Assembly (NCBI GenBank): GCA_963585895.1
Contig: OY757913.1
Location: 104,095,279 to 104,159,278 of the forward strand
DNA from: Sepioteuthis lessoniana
Taxonomy: Eukaryota; Mollusca; Cephalopoda; Myopsida; Loliginidae
Reading direction: 5' to 3'
DNA length: 64,000 nt
Shown here: in pieces, positions 1-9,424 of the stretch
How the letters are laid out: each line of letters begins with the position of its first letter
Numbering within the stretch: the stretch's first letter is position 1
Program-made: the position numbers and the translations under genes
The notes under the pieces: model-generated
Seen by the model: only the letters and a program-made list of their open reading frames with translations
Databases searched by the model: none
What the model was told of the DNA's origin: nothing

Positions 1-950
1 CATACAATCGACATATTATGGAGTCCCAATCTACAGAGCAATCTGTGTGTGTGTGTGAAAAACACTCTATATGTACCCCACTGTATATGCACCCCACTGT
101 ATTTGTACCCCACTGTGTGTGCGTGCTTTCGTTAGCACAAGCTGCATTGCTTCGGGATTTAAGCGATAAACTGATCGCGAATATCAAAACGTGAAATAGA
201 ATCGACTTTTCAACTGCACTCTTAGTACTGAACTACCTATCACTACAATTTGTTGACTCCTGTGATAATTTGTTTTGTTTTAGAAGCCAAAGAGAACATT
301 TCTGAGTTTCTTTCTCCCTATAATGTAATATGACAATAAAAAATATAAGTGTTTTAGAAGCAAGTGATTTTCGTCATTGTCTATCGTGTAATGTGCTTTT
401 TTCATGAAAGGAGAAATGAAAATCCACCCGCCAAAAAAAAAAAAAAAAAAAGACAAAAACAGACAAAAGCCAAAAAATACCAAGCATCATTCTATATGAT
501 AATGGAATGGTTGTTGAAGCCGTAGTGGGAACACATAAAACAGAAATGATGGAGTTATTTAACTGAAGAGCGATAGTGAGTGTAAAAATAAGTAGACGCA
601 TTTTTAATAATGATTTCTCAAAGCACGGATTGTGGAATCTAACGAACAATTACTGAGTAAACATTTTTATCTCTCCGAACACATTTACCCGAGGTTATAG
701 TGTGGATTAGGATTTTCACCTTTTGTGAAACGCAAAACTCATTTTCAAAGATACAAAATGGAATAAAAAAAATCGTATTCAGACGACAATGATATGGCCG
801 AATTTTCCGTTAAATACAGGAATCATCCTATCTTATAGAAAAGTTTTTATTTCTAATTTTTTAAAAGAATTCTTCATTTAAATTTGCAGCATCTGCCTTT
901 TTAGAAAATGATTCAGGCTGCTGAGAGAATAAAAAAAAATATATGCTCCA
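1..950. other. No recognisable gene
   Basis: AT-rich DNA with short homopolymers (for example the A-run at 434-452). I see no coding pattern: the short open frames here are low-complexity or run through the A-tract. A small tandem repeat at 69-116 is listed separately. Confidence 0.6.
69..116 (+). repeat. Minisatellite, three 16-bp units
   Basis: Three consecutive units of about 16 bp, ATATGTACCCCACTGT, ATATGCACCCCACTGT and ATTTGTACCCCACTGT, lie head to tail. It is seen directly; no function is implied. Confidence 0.85.
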
Positions 951-952
951 AA

Positions 953-1080
953 ACGAGGCGTGATGGATTAACGGTTATCGTCTTAGGAAAATAGGTACGA
1001 TGAGTTGAATTCAATTCTTTAACGATGGTGTTTGCGTTTGGGAAAGGCATGAATGCATCTTTTCCTCAAGCTATGTGGCC
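953..1080 (+). repeat. Degenerate tRNA-like SINE head (S1/S2 type)
   Basis: The segment keeps a box-A-like GTGATGGATTAACGGTTATCG and the later SINE motif GGGAAAGGCATGAATGCA found in S1 and S2 copies elsewhere in the window. The box-B region is eroded. It could belong to either family. Confidence 0.5.
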
Positions 1081-1089
1081 CCGTCGTTT

Positions 1090-1712
1090 GGAGTAAAAGA
1101 ATACACCGACAGCATCTCTGCAGAGGGGTGAGACTCCCCTCAACGAGTGTCCTGCATATGACATTAACCAATTTGATTATAAATCTTCGATAATGCAGAG
1201 TACCCCTTTTTTTGCAAACGTTCCCAGGTCCGCTCTGACCCGGATTGATAGGACCTGATAGGGTCCTATCTATGGGTTAAATAGAACTAAACACTGTACT
1301 TATGTTAAACTGAACTGTTTGAAATAGAACTGTTTATATGCATAAAAATGGATTTGGCATGAAATAACCAACAATATGCTATAAAATTTAGTGGAGGTGC
1401 CCGTGGTGTAATGGTTATCGTCGTAGGAAATGGACACGGCGACAAAAGTTCAAATCCTGGAGGAGACTGATTGCATTTCACATTGCACTAATATCCTTGG
1501 GAAAGGTATGAATCCAATTATTCTCCCTCCAGCTATGGGTTAAAAGTAGGGCAGATTGGGTTCTGCAGCCTTGGTGAGGCAACTAGGAGAAGGAATACCT
1601 TGAATACAAACCTGTTAAACTCCGCTTAAAAATTGACCTTGTGTCATATCCAGCCCGAGCGGAGAGGTTGTTAAATATGGATATGCTATAAAACCAAACC
1701 AAACCAAACCAG
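1090..1712 (+). repeat. S4 interspersed repeat, split by S2
   Basis: S4 head motifs (CTCTGCAGAGGGGTGAGAC, AACGAGTGTCCTG) are followed by GGGTCCTATCTATGGGTTAA, AAACTGAACTGTTTG-type units and GGATTTGGCATGAAATAACC. The tail ATATGCTATAAAACCAAACC is interrupted by an S2 insertion at 1387-1680, and the tail words on both sides (1374-1386 and 1681-1693) are the insertion's target duplication. Several more copies occur downstream, so this is a dispersed family. Confidence 0.8.
1387..1680 (+). mobile_element. S2 tRNA-derived SINE with 13-bp TSD
   Basis: The head GAGGTGCCCGTGGTGTAATGG carries a box A-like block and AAAGTTCAAATCC is a box B-like block, as in an internal RNA polymerase III promoter. The body runs through CCCTCCAGCTATGGG and AAACTCCGCTTAAAAATTGA to the end TTGTTAAATATGG. 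The flanking words ATATGCTATAAAA at 1374-1386 and 1681-1693 match exactly, as expected for LINE-mediated retrotransposition. It sits in an S4 tail and is not a tRNA gene: the head has no complete cloverleaf. Confidence 0.88.
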
Positions 1713-1885
1713 ACACCAGGCTTTGAGTAAATAGTAGGACAAACTGAGATCTTGAGCTTTTGTAAGACCTCTCCCAGATAAGGAAAACTCCGATTTAAAA
1801 CCAGCTTTGATCCACTTAAAAATGAACCTGTATCACATCCTACTTATGGGTGAAAAGGCTTAGCCGAATATATACTCCAAAACGT
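1713..1885 (+). repeat. Degenerate S2 3' half
   Basis: Words such as AAATAGTAGGACAAACTGAG, GGAAAACTCCGATTTAAAAC and CACTTAAAAATGAACCTGTA align by eye to the S2 body. The tRNA-like head is missing and divergence is high, so this is an old fragment. Confidence 0.6.
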
Positions 1886-2098
1886 AGTGGCTAACGTGGG
1901 AGTCGAGGCAAGTTCCAATTCCTGTCCTGATATCACGTTCACTTTTGAACTAATACCAAAGGAAAAAGCATGAATTCCTCTATCAGCTCCTACTGTGGGT
2001 TAAATAGTATCCCGACTGTTATTTTACAAGGATGGCATTGCATAACCCACGGGGTTTGATATGCTATAAAACGAATAAACCAAACCAAGACATAAAAT
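1886..2098 (+). repeat. Degenerate S1 SINE
   Basis: AAGTTCCAATTCCTG stands where box B should be. It is followed by the S1 words TCACGTTCACTTTTGAACTA, GGGTTAAATAGTATC and GGATGGCATTGCATAACCCA, and by a tail TTTGATATGCTATAAAACG. The head is eroded. Confidence 0.6.
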
Positions 2099-2171
2099 AA
2101 CTAGAATTCTTTTAATGGCCAATATCACGCACTATTCTCGATAATTTTAGAAATTATGACAATACACAGTT

Positions 2172-2185
2172 TGGTCACTGGATGT
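2172..2185 (+). repeat. 14-bp target-site duplication, left copy
   Basis: TGGTCACTGGATGT here is repeated exactly at 4287-4300. The pair brackets the whole inverted LINE-A insertion. The right copy abuts the S3 tail at 4301, so the integration site was immediately next to an older SINE. Confidence 0.85.
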
Positions 2186-2613
2186 CATCATCATTATGTT
2201 ACGTCTCCTGCGCGAATCTCTCAGGCCCTCTCCTGCCACTTTTCTCTATTGTCCATCGCTCTCGGTAGGTCTTCAAGGTCATATCTTGTATCGTCACAGA
2301 GCTGTTGTATGTAGGCTCTAGCTGGTCTTCCTGCTTTTGCTCGTCAATGTAAAGGGGTCCATAGGAATACGTCACTTATGAGTTCATCCTTATTTTCTCG
2401 AATAGTGTCCCACAGGTCTGGTTCGTCTAACTTGGATAGTTTTCGTGATAGTGTCAAGTGGCTGTACAGTTACTGCTTTGTGGGGTGCTGCCTCCAGGCC
2501 TTGTTCAATATTGCTCGCAGCATTCTTGTGTAACTGACGTCAAGCTTTTTCTCCATATGTTTTGTTAGCGTACATGTAGTGCATCCATACAGCAGTATCG
2601 ATACGACCGTTGC
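2186..2613 (-). pseudogene. LINE-A 3' segment (C-terminus and tail)
   Basis: On the minus strand this encodes relics of the LINE-A C-terminal region (motifs like SILLYGCT, ILNKAWRQHP, LWDTIRENKDE, RPARAYIQQL, all with errors) and ends in the (ATG)n-type tail read as CATCATCAT at 2186. Its 5' end falls at the residue right after the point where the plus-strand segment 2614-4286 stops, so both pieces come from one element. The two halves are inverted relative to each other, as in twin priming. The frame is broken by several changes. Confidence 0.85.
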
Positions 2614-4286
2614 TTTGACATACTGCTCCGACATTGTAATGCTGTATATGTTATGAAATAGCCGAGGGATTTCGGTTCATGCCTTTGAGTTTAGTTAGGC
2701 TGAGAACCTTTCGGCTCAGCACATGGGTTGTTCGGGTGTAAGATTGAAGCAGGTGTTAACGCGGGAGCGGATGTAGGCGTCATTCAGATGTCATAACAGT
2801 CCGAGACGAAACGCGGTGACAAGGTGCGGGTGACGTCACGCACCGGAAGCACGCGGAAGTTTGTGTGAAAATTTGAAGAAAATAAGAGTCGGGTTTTGGA
2901 CACCAAACGAGAAGGATCGATTTTGGAGCTCGCAGGCGCGAGGCGAACTTGCGCCCTATGAGGGGGGCCGCTCGAGTTGGGGGCCAAATCAATAAGACAG
3001 CATAGAAGATTGTGTCTCTCCTCCTTACGTCGAAACCTTTAACTCAAAGTTAATAAAAAGGTTTCGTAGCTGAAGAAGAAGTCGTTACGTGTTTTCGAAT
3101 TCTGAGATTCCTATGTTCTATCGTTATGAACATTATATGTCCATTTCGCACATAGCGTTAATCACGAATATGGTACAATAGAAGTTGGTGTCTCTCCTCC
3201 TTACGTCGAAACCTTTAACTCAAAGTTAATAAAAAGGTTTCGTACCTGAACAAGAAGTAGTTACGTGTTTTTGAGATTCCAGTTCTTTATATATTCTATC
3301 GTTATGAACATTACATGTCCATTTCGCACATATCGTTAATTGCGAATATGGTACATATATAACCAAAGCACAATAGACAGATGGACAAAGGGATGTATCC
3401 TCTCTTTCCCTTATAAGGGCAACCTTGAATTAGCCAAGAACTACCGAGGTATAACCTTTATATCCATAGCGGCCAAGATATACAATGCACCACTATTTAA
3501 CTGCATTGAAACCAAAATTGAGAAGGTTTTTAGGAAAAAACAAAATAGCTTTCGGATTAATCGATCCACGATGTCACAAATTTTGACTATCCATCGAATT
3601 CTTCAAGGTTTACGGGCAAAAAACCTTGAGAAAACAATAGTATTTGTCGACTTCGCCAATACCTTTGATTCCATACTCAGACGAAAGATGGAGCAAATAC
3701 AACTAGCCTACGCACTACCCAAAGAAACCATCGCAGCTGTAATGATACTATATAGAAACACAAAAGTAAAAGTCTGCTCCCCGGAAAGTGACACAGATTG
3801 CTTCGACATTGTAGCAGGTGTGCTGCAAGGAGACACGTTAGCCCCATACCTCATTATCATCTGTGCAGACTACGTTCTTAAAACGTCTATTGATAAAATG
3901 AAAGATAACGGTTTCAAGCTGACAAAGATGCAGACGATACCCAACACAAACAAATACGGACGTGGACTACCCCGATGATATAACGCTTCAGGCAAATACA
4001 CCCGTCCAAGCTGAAACCCTTCTACATAGTTTGGAACGAGCCGCTGCTGGCATAGGCCTCCATGTCAACGCAGACAAGACGGAATACATGTGGTTTAATC
4101 AAAGAGCCGACATCACCACACAAAACGGTAGTTCTTTGAAACTAGTAGACAAGTTCACTTACCTCGGATGCTGTGTCCCACCAAGAGAGACATCAACACG
4201 CGAAGGCGTGGACAGCTATCGATAGTCTATTGGTCATATAGAAGTTAGGTCTGACTGATGAAATAAAACCGTTTTTTTCCGATCAG
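2614..4286 (+). pseudogene. LINE-A reverse transcriptase relic, inverted 5' part
   Basis: The plus strand carries RT segments in order: a finger-like block (RWTKGCIL, KNYRGITFISIAAKIYN), an RT core (TIVFVDFANTFDS, GVLQGDTLAPYLIIICADYV), a catalytic box written YPDD near 3967-3978 in place of the usual YADD, and a thumb-like block (GIGLHVNADKTEYMWFN). A frameshift near 3960 splits the frame, and LTR-B interrupts it at 2649-3355. Before that insertion 2614-2648 and 3360 onward were continuous. The segment ends at 4286 against the right copy of the 14-bp duplication. The product would be an RNA-templated DNA polymerase; this copy cannot encode it. The endonuclease is not present. Confidence 0.88.
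2649..3355 (+). mobile_element. Solo LTR, family LTR-B (copy 1), TSD TATA
   Basis: The element starts TGTTATGAAATAGCC and ends ATATGGTACA, with TATA on both sides (2645-2648 and 3356-3359). It splits the LINE-A RT frame between residues of NAVYNQ, and removing it with one TATA rejoins the frame. It has a CpG-rich U3-like part with a palindromic TGACGTCA (2831-2838) and ACCGGAAG (2842-2849). A hairpin CGAAACCTTT/AAAGGTTTCG has AATAAA in its loop. The last ~176 bp are present twice (about 3002-3177 and 3178-3355). No primer-binding site, polypurine tract or coding region is attached. The 4-bp duplication fits a Gypsy-type integrase; family assignment is inference. Confidence 0.88.
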
Positions 4287-4300
4287 TGGTCACTGGATGT

Positions 4301-4560
4301 AAAGTAAGTAAAGTTGGCGACCATAGCCGAGGGTGACCCGAAGGCTCCCTTTTCGATAGCTTACTACACCAAGGTGTAGGGGAGGGCGCGACTCCTTTCC
4401 CTGGATTGCTCCACTTTACCCTTGATCCGTACCTTATAATGCTGAGTGTTAAGCAAGGACGCATCAAGTACCATTTTTTGAGTCTTTGGTATGACTCGAC
4501 CTGGGGTTGAACCCAGGTCTCCCGGGCCAATGGCGAACACTCTAACCGCTAGGCCAATGT
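4301..4560 (-). mobile_element. S3 tRNA-derived SINE
   Basis: On the minus strand the head TTGGCCTAGCGGTTAGAGTG is box A-like and GGGTTCAACCCCAGG is box B-like. The body has ATACCAAAGACTC, TGCTTAACACTCAGCATTAT, GGTAAAGTGGAGCAATCCAG and CCCTCCCCTACACC, ending GGTCGCCAACTTAC. Three more copies lie at 7735, 21415 and 27236. The 5' half resembles a tRNA more than S1 or S2 do, but the body makes this a SINE. Confidence 0.85.
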
Positions 4561-5350
4561 CCGGATGTATACCTGATGAAATATTATCGTCGTTGGAAAT
4601 ATACACGACGTCCGAAGTTCAAACTATGGATGGGGCTGTTTGCATTTCACAAAGCACTAATGCCTTTGGAAAGTTATCAATACCTGTACCAGAGCCATGA
4701 TATGGCTATTTGGGAAATGTACATTGATTGTCCATAACTCATTTAGATAACATGTATACATAAAGAACATAGGAATCTCGAAATTCGAAAACACGTAACG
4801 ACTTCTTTGTTCAGGTACGAAACCTTTTTATTACTTTTGAGTTAAAGGTTTCGACATAAGGAGAGAGACACAATCTTTTTACGCTGGCTTCTTCATCTGG
4901 CCCCTATCTCGTGCGGCACCCATGACGCACAAATTCGTCTCGCCTAGGATGGCTTTGGCATTAAGTAACCCACGAAGGTTGATATACCATTAAACAAAGA
5001 AACTCCGTCTCCCATTCCTCTTCTCGGGCTAATGTGACATCTCTGAGTGACACGTGCGCTCTGCGCGGGCCCGCGTTAACATCTGCATCAATGTTGCACC
5101 TAACTAACCCATGTACTGAGCCGAAAGGTTTTCAGCCTAACTAAACCCAAAACCATGAACAGAAATCCCTCGGCCATTATATTACATACCGACTATTGTC
5201 TCTCCTGTTATGAGTAAATGGAAGAGTAGACTGGTATTTTTAGCATCGGTCTGTCAACCAGTCTAGGAGAATTAAAACTTTAAATTCAAAGTTGCTAAAC
5301 TCCGCTTAAAAATTGACCTTGAATCACCCGTGCGAAGGAGTTAGTAATAT
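4561..5350 (+). repeat. S2 SINE, degenerate, split by LTR-B
   Basis: S2 words appear on both sides of the LTR: TTATCGTCGTTGGAAATA, CATTTCACAAAGCACTAATG and TTTGGAAAGTTATCAATACC before it, then CTAGGAGAATTAAAACTTTA and AAACTCCGCTTAAAAATTGA after it. The break is at 4684/5187, with TACC duplicated. Confidence 0.75.
4685..5186 (-). mobile_element. Solo LTR, family LTR-B (copy 2), TSD TACC
   Basis: On the plus strand it runs TGTACCAGAGCC to CCATTATATTACA, flanked by TACC at 4681-4684 and 5187-5190. The minus strand matches copy 1: GGCCGAGGGATTTC, CTTTCGGCTCAGTACATGGG, the CGAAACCTTT hairpin with AATAAA in the loop, and a ...GGTACA end. A 64-bp piece of S1 tail (about 4943-5006) replaces part of the U3-like region and was acquired later. 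No internal retroelement DNA is present. Confidence 0.85.
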
Positions 5351-5608
5351 ACAGACCAACTTCGCCATTATGAAATTGTATATACACTGGTACCCACAGA
5401 TATACGGTCAGTCTCTTAGCCACACAGTCACTCTGAAAGTTACAGTCAGTCACAGAGAGCGGCTAGTGACTGCTCAGAGAGGCACTGCTCCTCCGGTCGA
5501 GAAACCTCGGGATCCAATATTGTCCATCATACTGGTTAACCGTAGCATTTTCGCGCAAGTTTAACGGCTCAGTAATTAATTCTAATACTAGACTACACGT
5601 CAAAAATA

Positions 5609-5900
5609 GGAGGTGCCCATAGTGTAATGGTTATTGTCGTAGGAAATAGACACGGCGACATGAGTTCAAATCCTGGACGAGACTGATTGCATTTCACATA
5701 GCACTAATACCCTTGGGAAAGGTATGAATCCAAATATTCTCCCTCCAGCTATGGGAAAATAGCAGGACAGACTAGGTTCTTCCGCCTTGGTGTGGCATCT
5801 AGTCTAGGAGAAGGAAAACTCTGAATTAAAACCTGTTAAGCTCCGCTTCAAAATTGACCTTGTGTCATATCCTGCCCAAGCGGAGTGGTTGGTAAATATA
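5609..5900 (+). mobile_element. S2 SINE with perfect 15-bp TSD
   Basis: It runs GGAGGTGCCCATAGTGTAAT through GAGTTCAAATCCTGG (box B-like) to GGTTGGTAAATATA. TACACGTCAAAAATA flanks it exactly at 5594-5608 and 5901-5915. The clean duplication defines both ends of the S2 family. Confidence 0.92.
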
Positions 5901-6216
5901 TACACGTCAAAAATAGACTTCCCTGATCTATTAAGTAACATTCCTACCAAAATCATTTTCAAATTCAGAACTTACAAGTAAAGAATTTCTGAATATCACT
6001 CTTCTTAATTCTGAGGCCACCTCAAGATCAACGGTTGCCTATCATACTGACCAACCGTTGTATATTTCCACGCGTTTACTTAATATGAATGCTTGAAAAC
6101 ATGTCAAAAAAGATCGCAATTATGTATTCGGTAACAATCACCCTGATCAGCCATGACCATGCCTGCAGTCACCCTGGAACACTCACATCTTTATCCTTCT
6201 TCACGAAAACAAACCA

Positions 6217-6217
<1 letters not shown>

Positions 6218-6264
<47 letters not shown>
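6218..6264. repeat. (TA)n microsatellite
   Basis: Uninterrupted alternating TA. It produces isoleucine-tyrosine runs in several reading frames that are not genes. Confidence 0.95.
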
Positions 6265-6266
<2 letters not shown>

Positions 6267-6819
6267 CAGTATTAGCAATGTATTCTCATGAATCTTGTTT
6301 ATCTTCGTGACATGAAATTTGGGAAATGCCTTTTCTCCGGAAATTCATATTTCGTCTTTCGTACGTGATGCAAACAATATTGGGCTCTAAGCATTTCACT
6401 TATACGAAATACGTTTTTCAAGCATCGTCTATACCTCGGAGGCAGAGTTTGATGAAAACCAAAAGAAAGAAAAAAAAAAAAAGGAAAAAGAAAGAAAACA
6501 GCAAAAAAAAAAAAAATAATGATAAATAAAAAGACAGAATTTTTCCTGTCATTTGTTCTTGATGTTGTAAAGTCGTGTCTTTCCTTGTGACGGATGGCTT
6601 CGAGCTTCTGGTCAGAGATGCCCCGCATTATGTCTACTGATATTGAACCTTTGCGAGTCTCGAGGAAATAACATTTTTAAAAAAAAGTGCAAAAATGATA
6701 AACTGATTTTCATCATCGACAAATATACGCATATAGCAACACCTACTCAAGGATCTATCTATCTATCTATATATATATATATATATTTTGAAATAATAAT
6801 CTTACTACCTTTTGTTATC

Positions 6820-7190
6820 TGTGATCGGATGCAAGTGTTAACTTATAGTAAGTAGACGTTTTTATTTACCTGTGGTTAGTATTTGTCAATATCTTTTAGA
6901 TGAAGCTTGATAATTTTTTTTTTTATAATTTAGTGTATTTGGACAATTATCTATACCTTTATTGCTATATTCAGAACACTTCAGCCGATGTCTACTTCGG
7001 CCTTCTTCAGGTGTTTCATGTCGAACGTTGGACCCTTCTCGGAACTTCGAACCGAACCCTTTATTTAATCCACGTGCGTACATTGCCCTACTTTGATTAA
7101 CCGTGACCGGATGCCAGTGTTAAGACATATTAAATATTCCCTTTTTATTTACCTGTAGTTGGTATTGAACCAAAAATCCCGAGATGATTT
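6820..7190 (-). repeat. Unclassified repeat with CTGAAGA...GAAG block
   Basis: The block reads, on the minus strand, GGTTCAATACCAACTACAGG, then a GTTCGAAGTTCCGAGAAGG stretch, then CTGAAGAAGGCCGAAGTAGA. A related copy is at about 28318-28510 (GAACCGGACCTTTTATTTAA). The CTGAAGA, short stem, GAAG layout at 6976-7008 resembles a decayed hammerhead core, but the GAAA is lost. Its family is unknown. Confidence 0.45.
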
Positions 7191-7573
7191 TACTAAACCG
7201 TTTAGTTAAAAATGCTTGAACGGGAAATAATTACTTCCATGTATATTTCATAATGCTTGTATTCATGAAAGTCGAGTAGTAAGAATCCATTAGTGAAATG
7301 TTAAGTTTAATATTTATCAAATAAGCATATATATATATATATATATATATCGAAAGGCAATTAATATTAAATGTGAAAATCCACAAAAGCTATTTCATAC
7401 AATTTGAATTTCATGAATGCAATTCCCACGTAGGTAGTAAAATGAATGGAATGACGAAGAATGATTTCACCGTATAAATAAGTTTTACTGTTCTCTTTGG
7501 ATTTAAACAATGTTTGTCACCTTGGATAAACTAATATGAGGTAGTAAACATTTTGAACTGCTTTTAACTCTTT

Positions 7574-7734
7574 CACACACACACACACACACACACGCAC
7601 ACACACACATACACACACATATATATATATATATGTCAAAACAAATAAGATTTATTCACTAACAATTATGTGTCAAGTCTTTCATTAATTCACGCACACA
7701 ACACGTACAATGCATATATATATATATATATATA
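7574..7734. repeat. (AC)n and (TA)n microsatellites
   Basis: An (AC)n tract (7574-7618), a (TA)n tract (7618-7634) and a second (TA)n tract (7713-7733) that directly abuts the S3 SINE head. Confidence 0.92.
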
Positions 7735-7975
7735 ACCGGATCATTGGCCTAGTGGGTAGAGCGTTCGCCAATGGTCCGCGTCATACCAAAGACTTTAAAA
7801 ATGGTACTTGATACCTCCTTGCTTACCACTCAGCAATATAAGGTGTGTATCGAGGGTAAAGTGGAGCAATACAGGGAAAAGAGTAGCGCCCTCCACTACA
7901 CCTCAGTATAGTAGCTATTGAAAAAGAGAGCCTTCCGGTCGCCCTCGACCACAGTCGCCAACTTACTTATATGAA
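7735..7975 (+). mobile_element. S3 SINE with box B deleted
   Basis: The head CATTGGCCTAGTGGGTAGAG and the body words (GTCATACCAAAGAC, CAGCAATATAAGG, GGTAAAGTGGAGCAATACAG, GTCGCCAACTTACTT) match S3. The roughly 28 bp that hold box B in other copies are missing between AATGGTCC and GCGTCATACC, so this copy should not be transcribed from its own promoter. Confidence 0.85.
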
Positions 7976-8068
7976 AGAGGCTTATGGTTCTTAATAGCTC
8001 ACTTGATGAGTTAATGGAACATCAAATGTTACAGTACCATTAAATAGTGCTTAATATCTATGATAGAC

Positions 8069-8111
<43 letters not shown>

Positions 8112-8201
8112 GAGGTCTATGGTTCTCAATAGCTCACTTGATGAGTTAATGGAACACCAAATGTTACAGTATTATCAAATAGGGCTCAATATCTATGATA
8201 G

Positions 8202-8245
<44 letters not shown>
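7972..8245 (+). repeat. Tandem duplication separated by (TA)n
   Basis: A block of about 110 bp (TTAATAGCTCACTTGATGAG ... ATATCTATGATAGACATTAT) is repeated at about 8110-8207 with a few differences, and each copy is followed by its own (TA)n array (8072-8107 and 8208-8244). The reading frame spanning both is an artefact of the repeats. Confidence 0.85.
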
Positions 8246-8247
<2 letters not shown>

Positions 8248-8592
8248 ATTCATTTGTTTTTAAAATATCCAGTCAGCGTCCAAAGACAGTGGGTGTGGAT
8301 TCTTTTATTTGATCTTCTGAATACTAACTGTAACTCCGCATTTGCTATTCTGCAACTTCGAGAGAAGCATGTAAATAGTCATCTGATGAGATGGAGAGTA
8401 TTCTCCACCGAAATAAATTTATTATGACGACTTAACCGAATTTCAGTCTCCTTCAAATTGTACTATATATATATATATATATATATTACATGGTAGTCTG
8501 TAACTCTGGGTTTAATGGTTTCTGCATTCGTCAGAGAGAGTGAATTTTTTTTCCCAAAAGACCGATGTTTAATTTTTTGCTCGAAAAGCGAT

Positions 8593-8635
8593 CGGGTGGG
8601 TGGGGTGTGGTATGGTGGGGTGGGGTGGGGTGGAT
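8593..8635 (+). repeat. G-rich tract with G-quadruplex potential
   Basis: Runs of three to five G separated by single T or short spacers occur between 8594 and 8633. The pattern satisfies the usual four-run quadruplex rule. Confidence 0.7.
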
Positions 8636-9197
8636 AGTATCCGTGTGTATATGTGCCTCAGTTTGAGTGTTTTTGAATATTCGTCTGTTTGTGTATGTGC
8701 TGTCACTCGCACGTACTTATTTACCTATGCATCTCTCTATATATACACACCTGTCCGCTCTCTGTTAATTGGAAGGAAGTGGGACGAAGAAAGAGTGTGT
8801 AAGGTGGGAAGAGTAGAAGAGGAGTGGGTGGATAATGGATTGTTGCGATGAGAATGATTTCTTTTTCTCTTAATGTTTATATGACTTCAAGTTTCCTAAA
8901 GGATTATTTGATGAGAATATGAAATGTTTGTTTTGTGGTGAATTTTATTGAGTGTTGATGATGATTGAAATCAGAATTATCATCACGTTATTTAGAAAGA
9001 TGTTTTAAAATATATGTAATGATTGAGCTGTCAAGGATTTTGTGGTATAGTATAATTTTTGAAAATCTTCACCCAGTGATATATATATATATATATATAT
9101 ATTTTATTGGAAAACCTCAACAGACCGTCATTTTAAATTTATTTCTATCTGCCAGTTCATAAAAAAAACTATCTCTTCAGATAGCCATCACATAATT

Positions 9198-9424
9198 GGT
9201 TTGGTTTCTTTGTTTAATGGTATATCAACTTTCGTGGGTTACTTAATTCCAAAGCCATCCTAGAAGAACAGCGTTGGTGCTATTTAACCCATATCTGGGA
9301 GGATAAGGGGGTTCATACCTTTCCCAAGGGTATTTGTCCGAAAGTGAATGTTATAGCGCGACTGTAGTTCGAACTCGCGTGTTACGATTTCGCAGACCAT
9401 CGCTTGAACCATTACACTATGTAG
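9198..9424 (-). mobile_element. S1 tRNA-derived SINE
   Basis: On the minus strand: head ATAGTGTAATGGTTCAAGCG, box B-like GAGTTCGAACTACAG (partly decayed), then GTGAACGTAA-type body, GGGAAAGGTATGAACCCCC, GGGTTAAATAG and the tail TTGATATACCATTAAACAAA. It sits at the truncated end of the LINE-A RT relic. Confidence 0.85.

Noticed and set aside
374..649. 91-codon minus-strand frame with a phenylalanine run
   Set aside because: Depends on translating an A/T homopolymer; no recognised domain.
2780..2992. 70-codon and 67-codon minus-strand frames in GC-rich DNA
   Set aside because: They lie wholly in the U3-like part of LTR-B, where CpG-rich promoter sequence gives chance open frames.
4300..4570. 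Possible tRNA gene in the S3 head
   Set aside because: Box A and B are clear, but no complete cloverleaf with acceptor stem is seen, and the head continues into a SINE body shared by four copies.
7328..9102. Regular recurrence of (TA)n as a CRISPR-like or regulatory array
   Set aside because: Simple microsatellites with irregular spacing and no conserved non-TA repeat unit; eukaryotic context.
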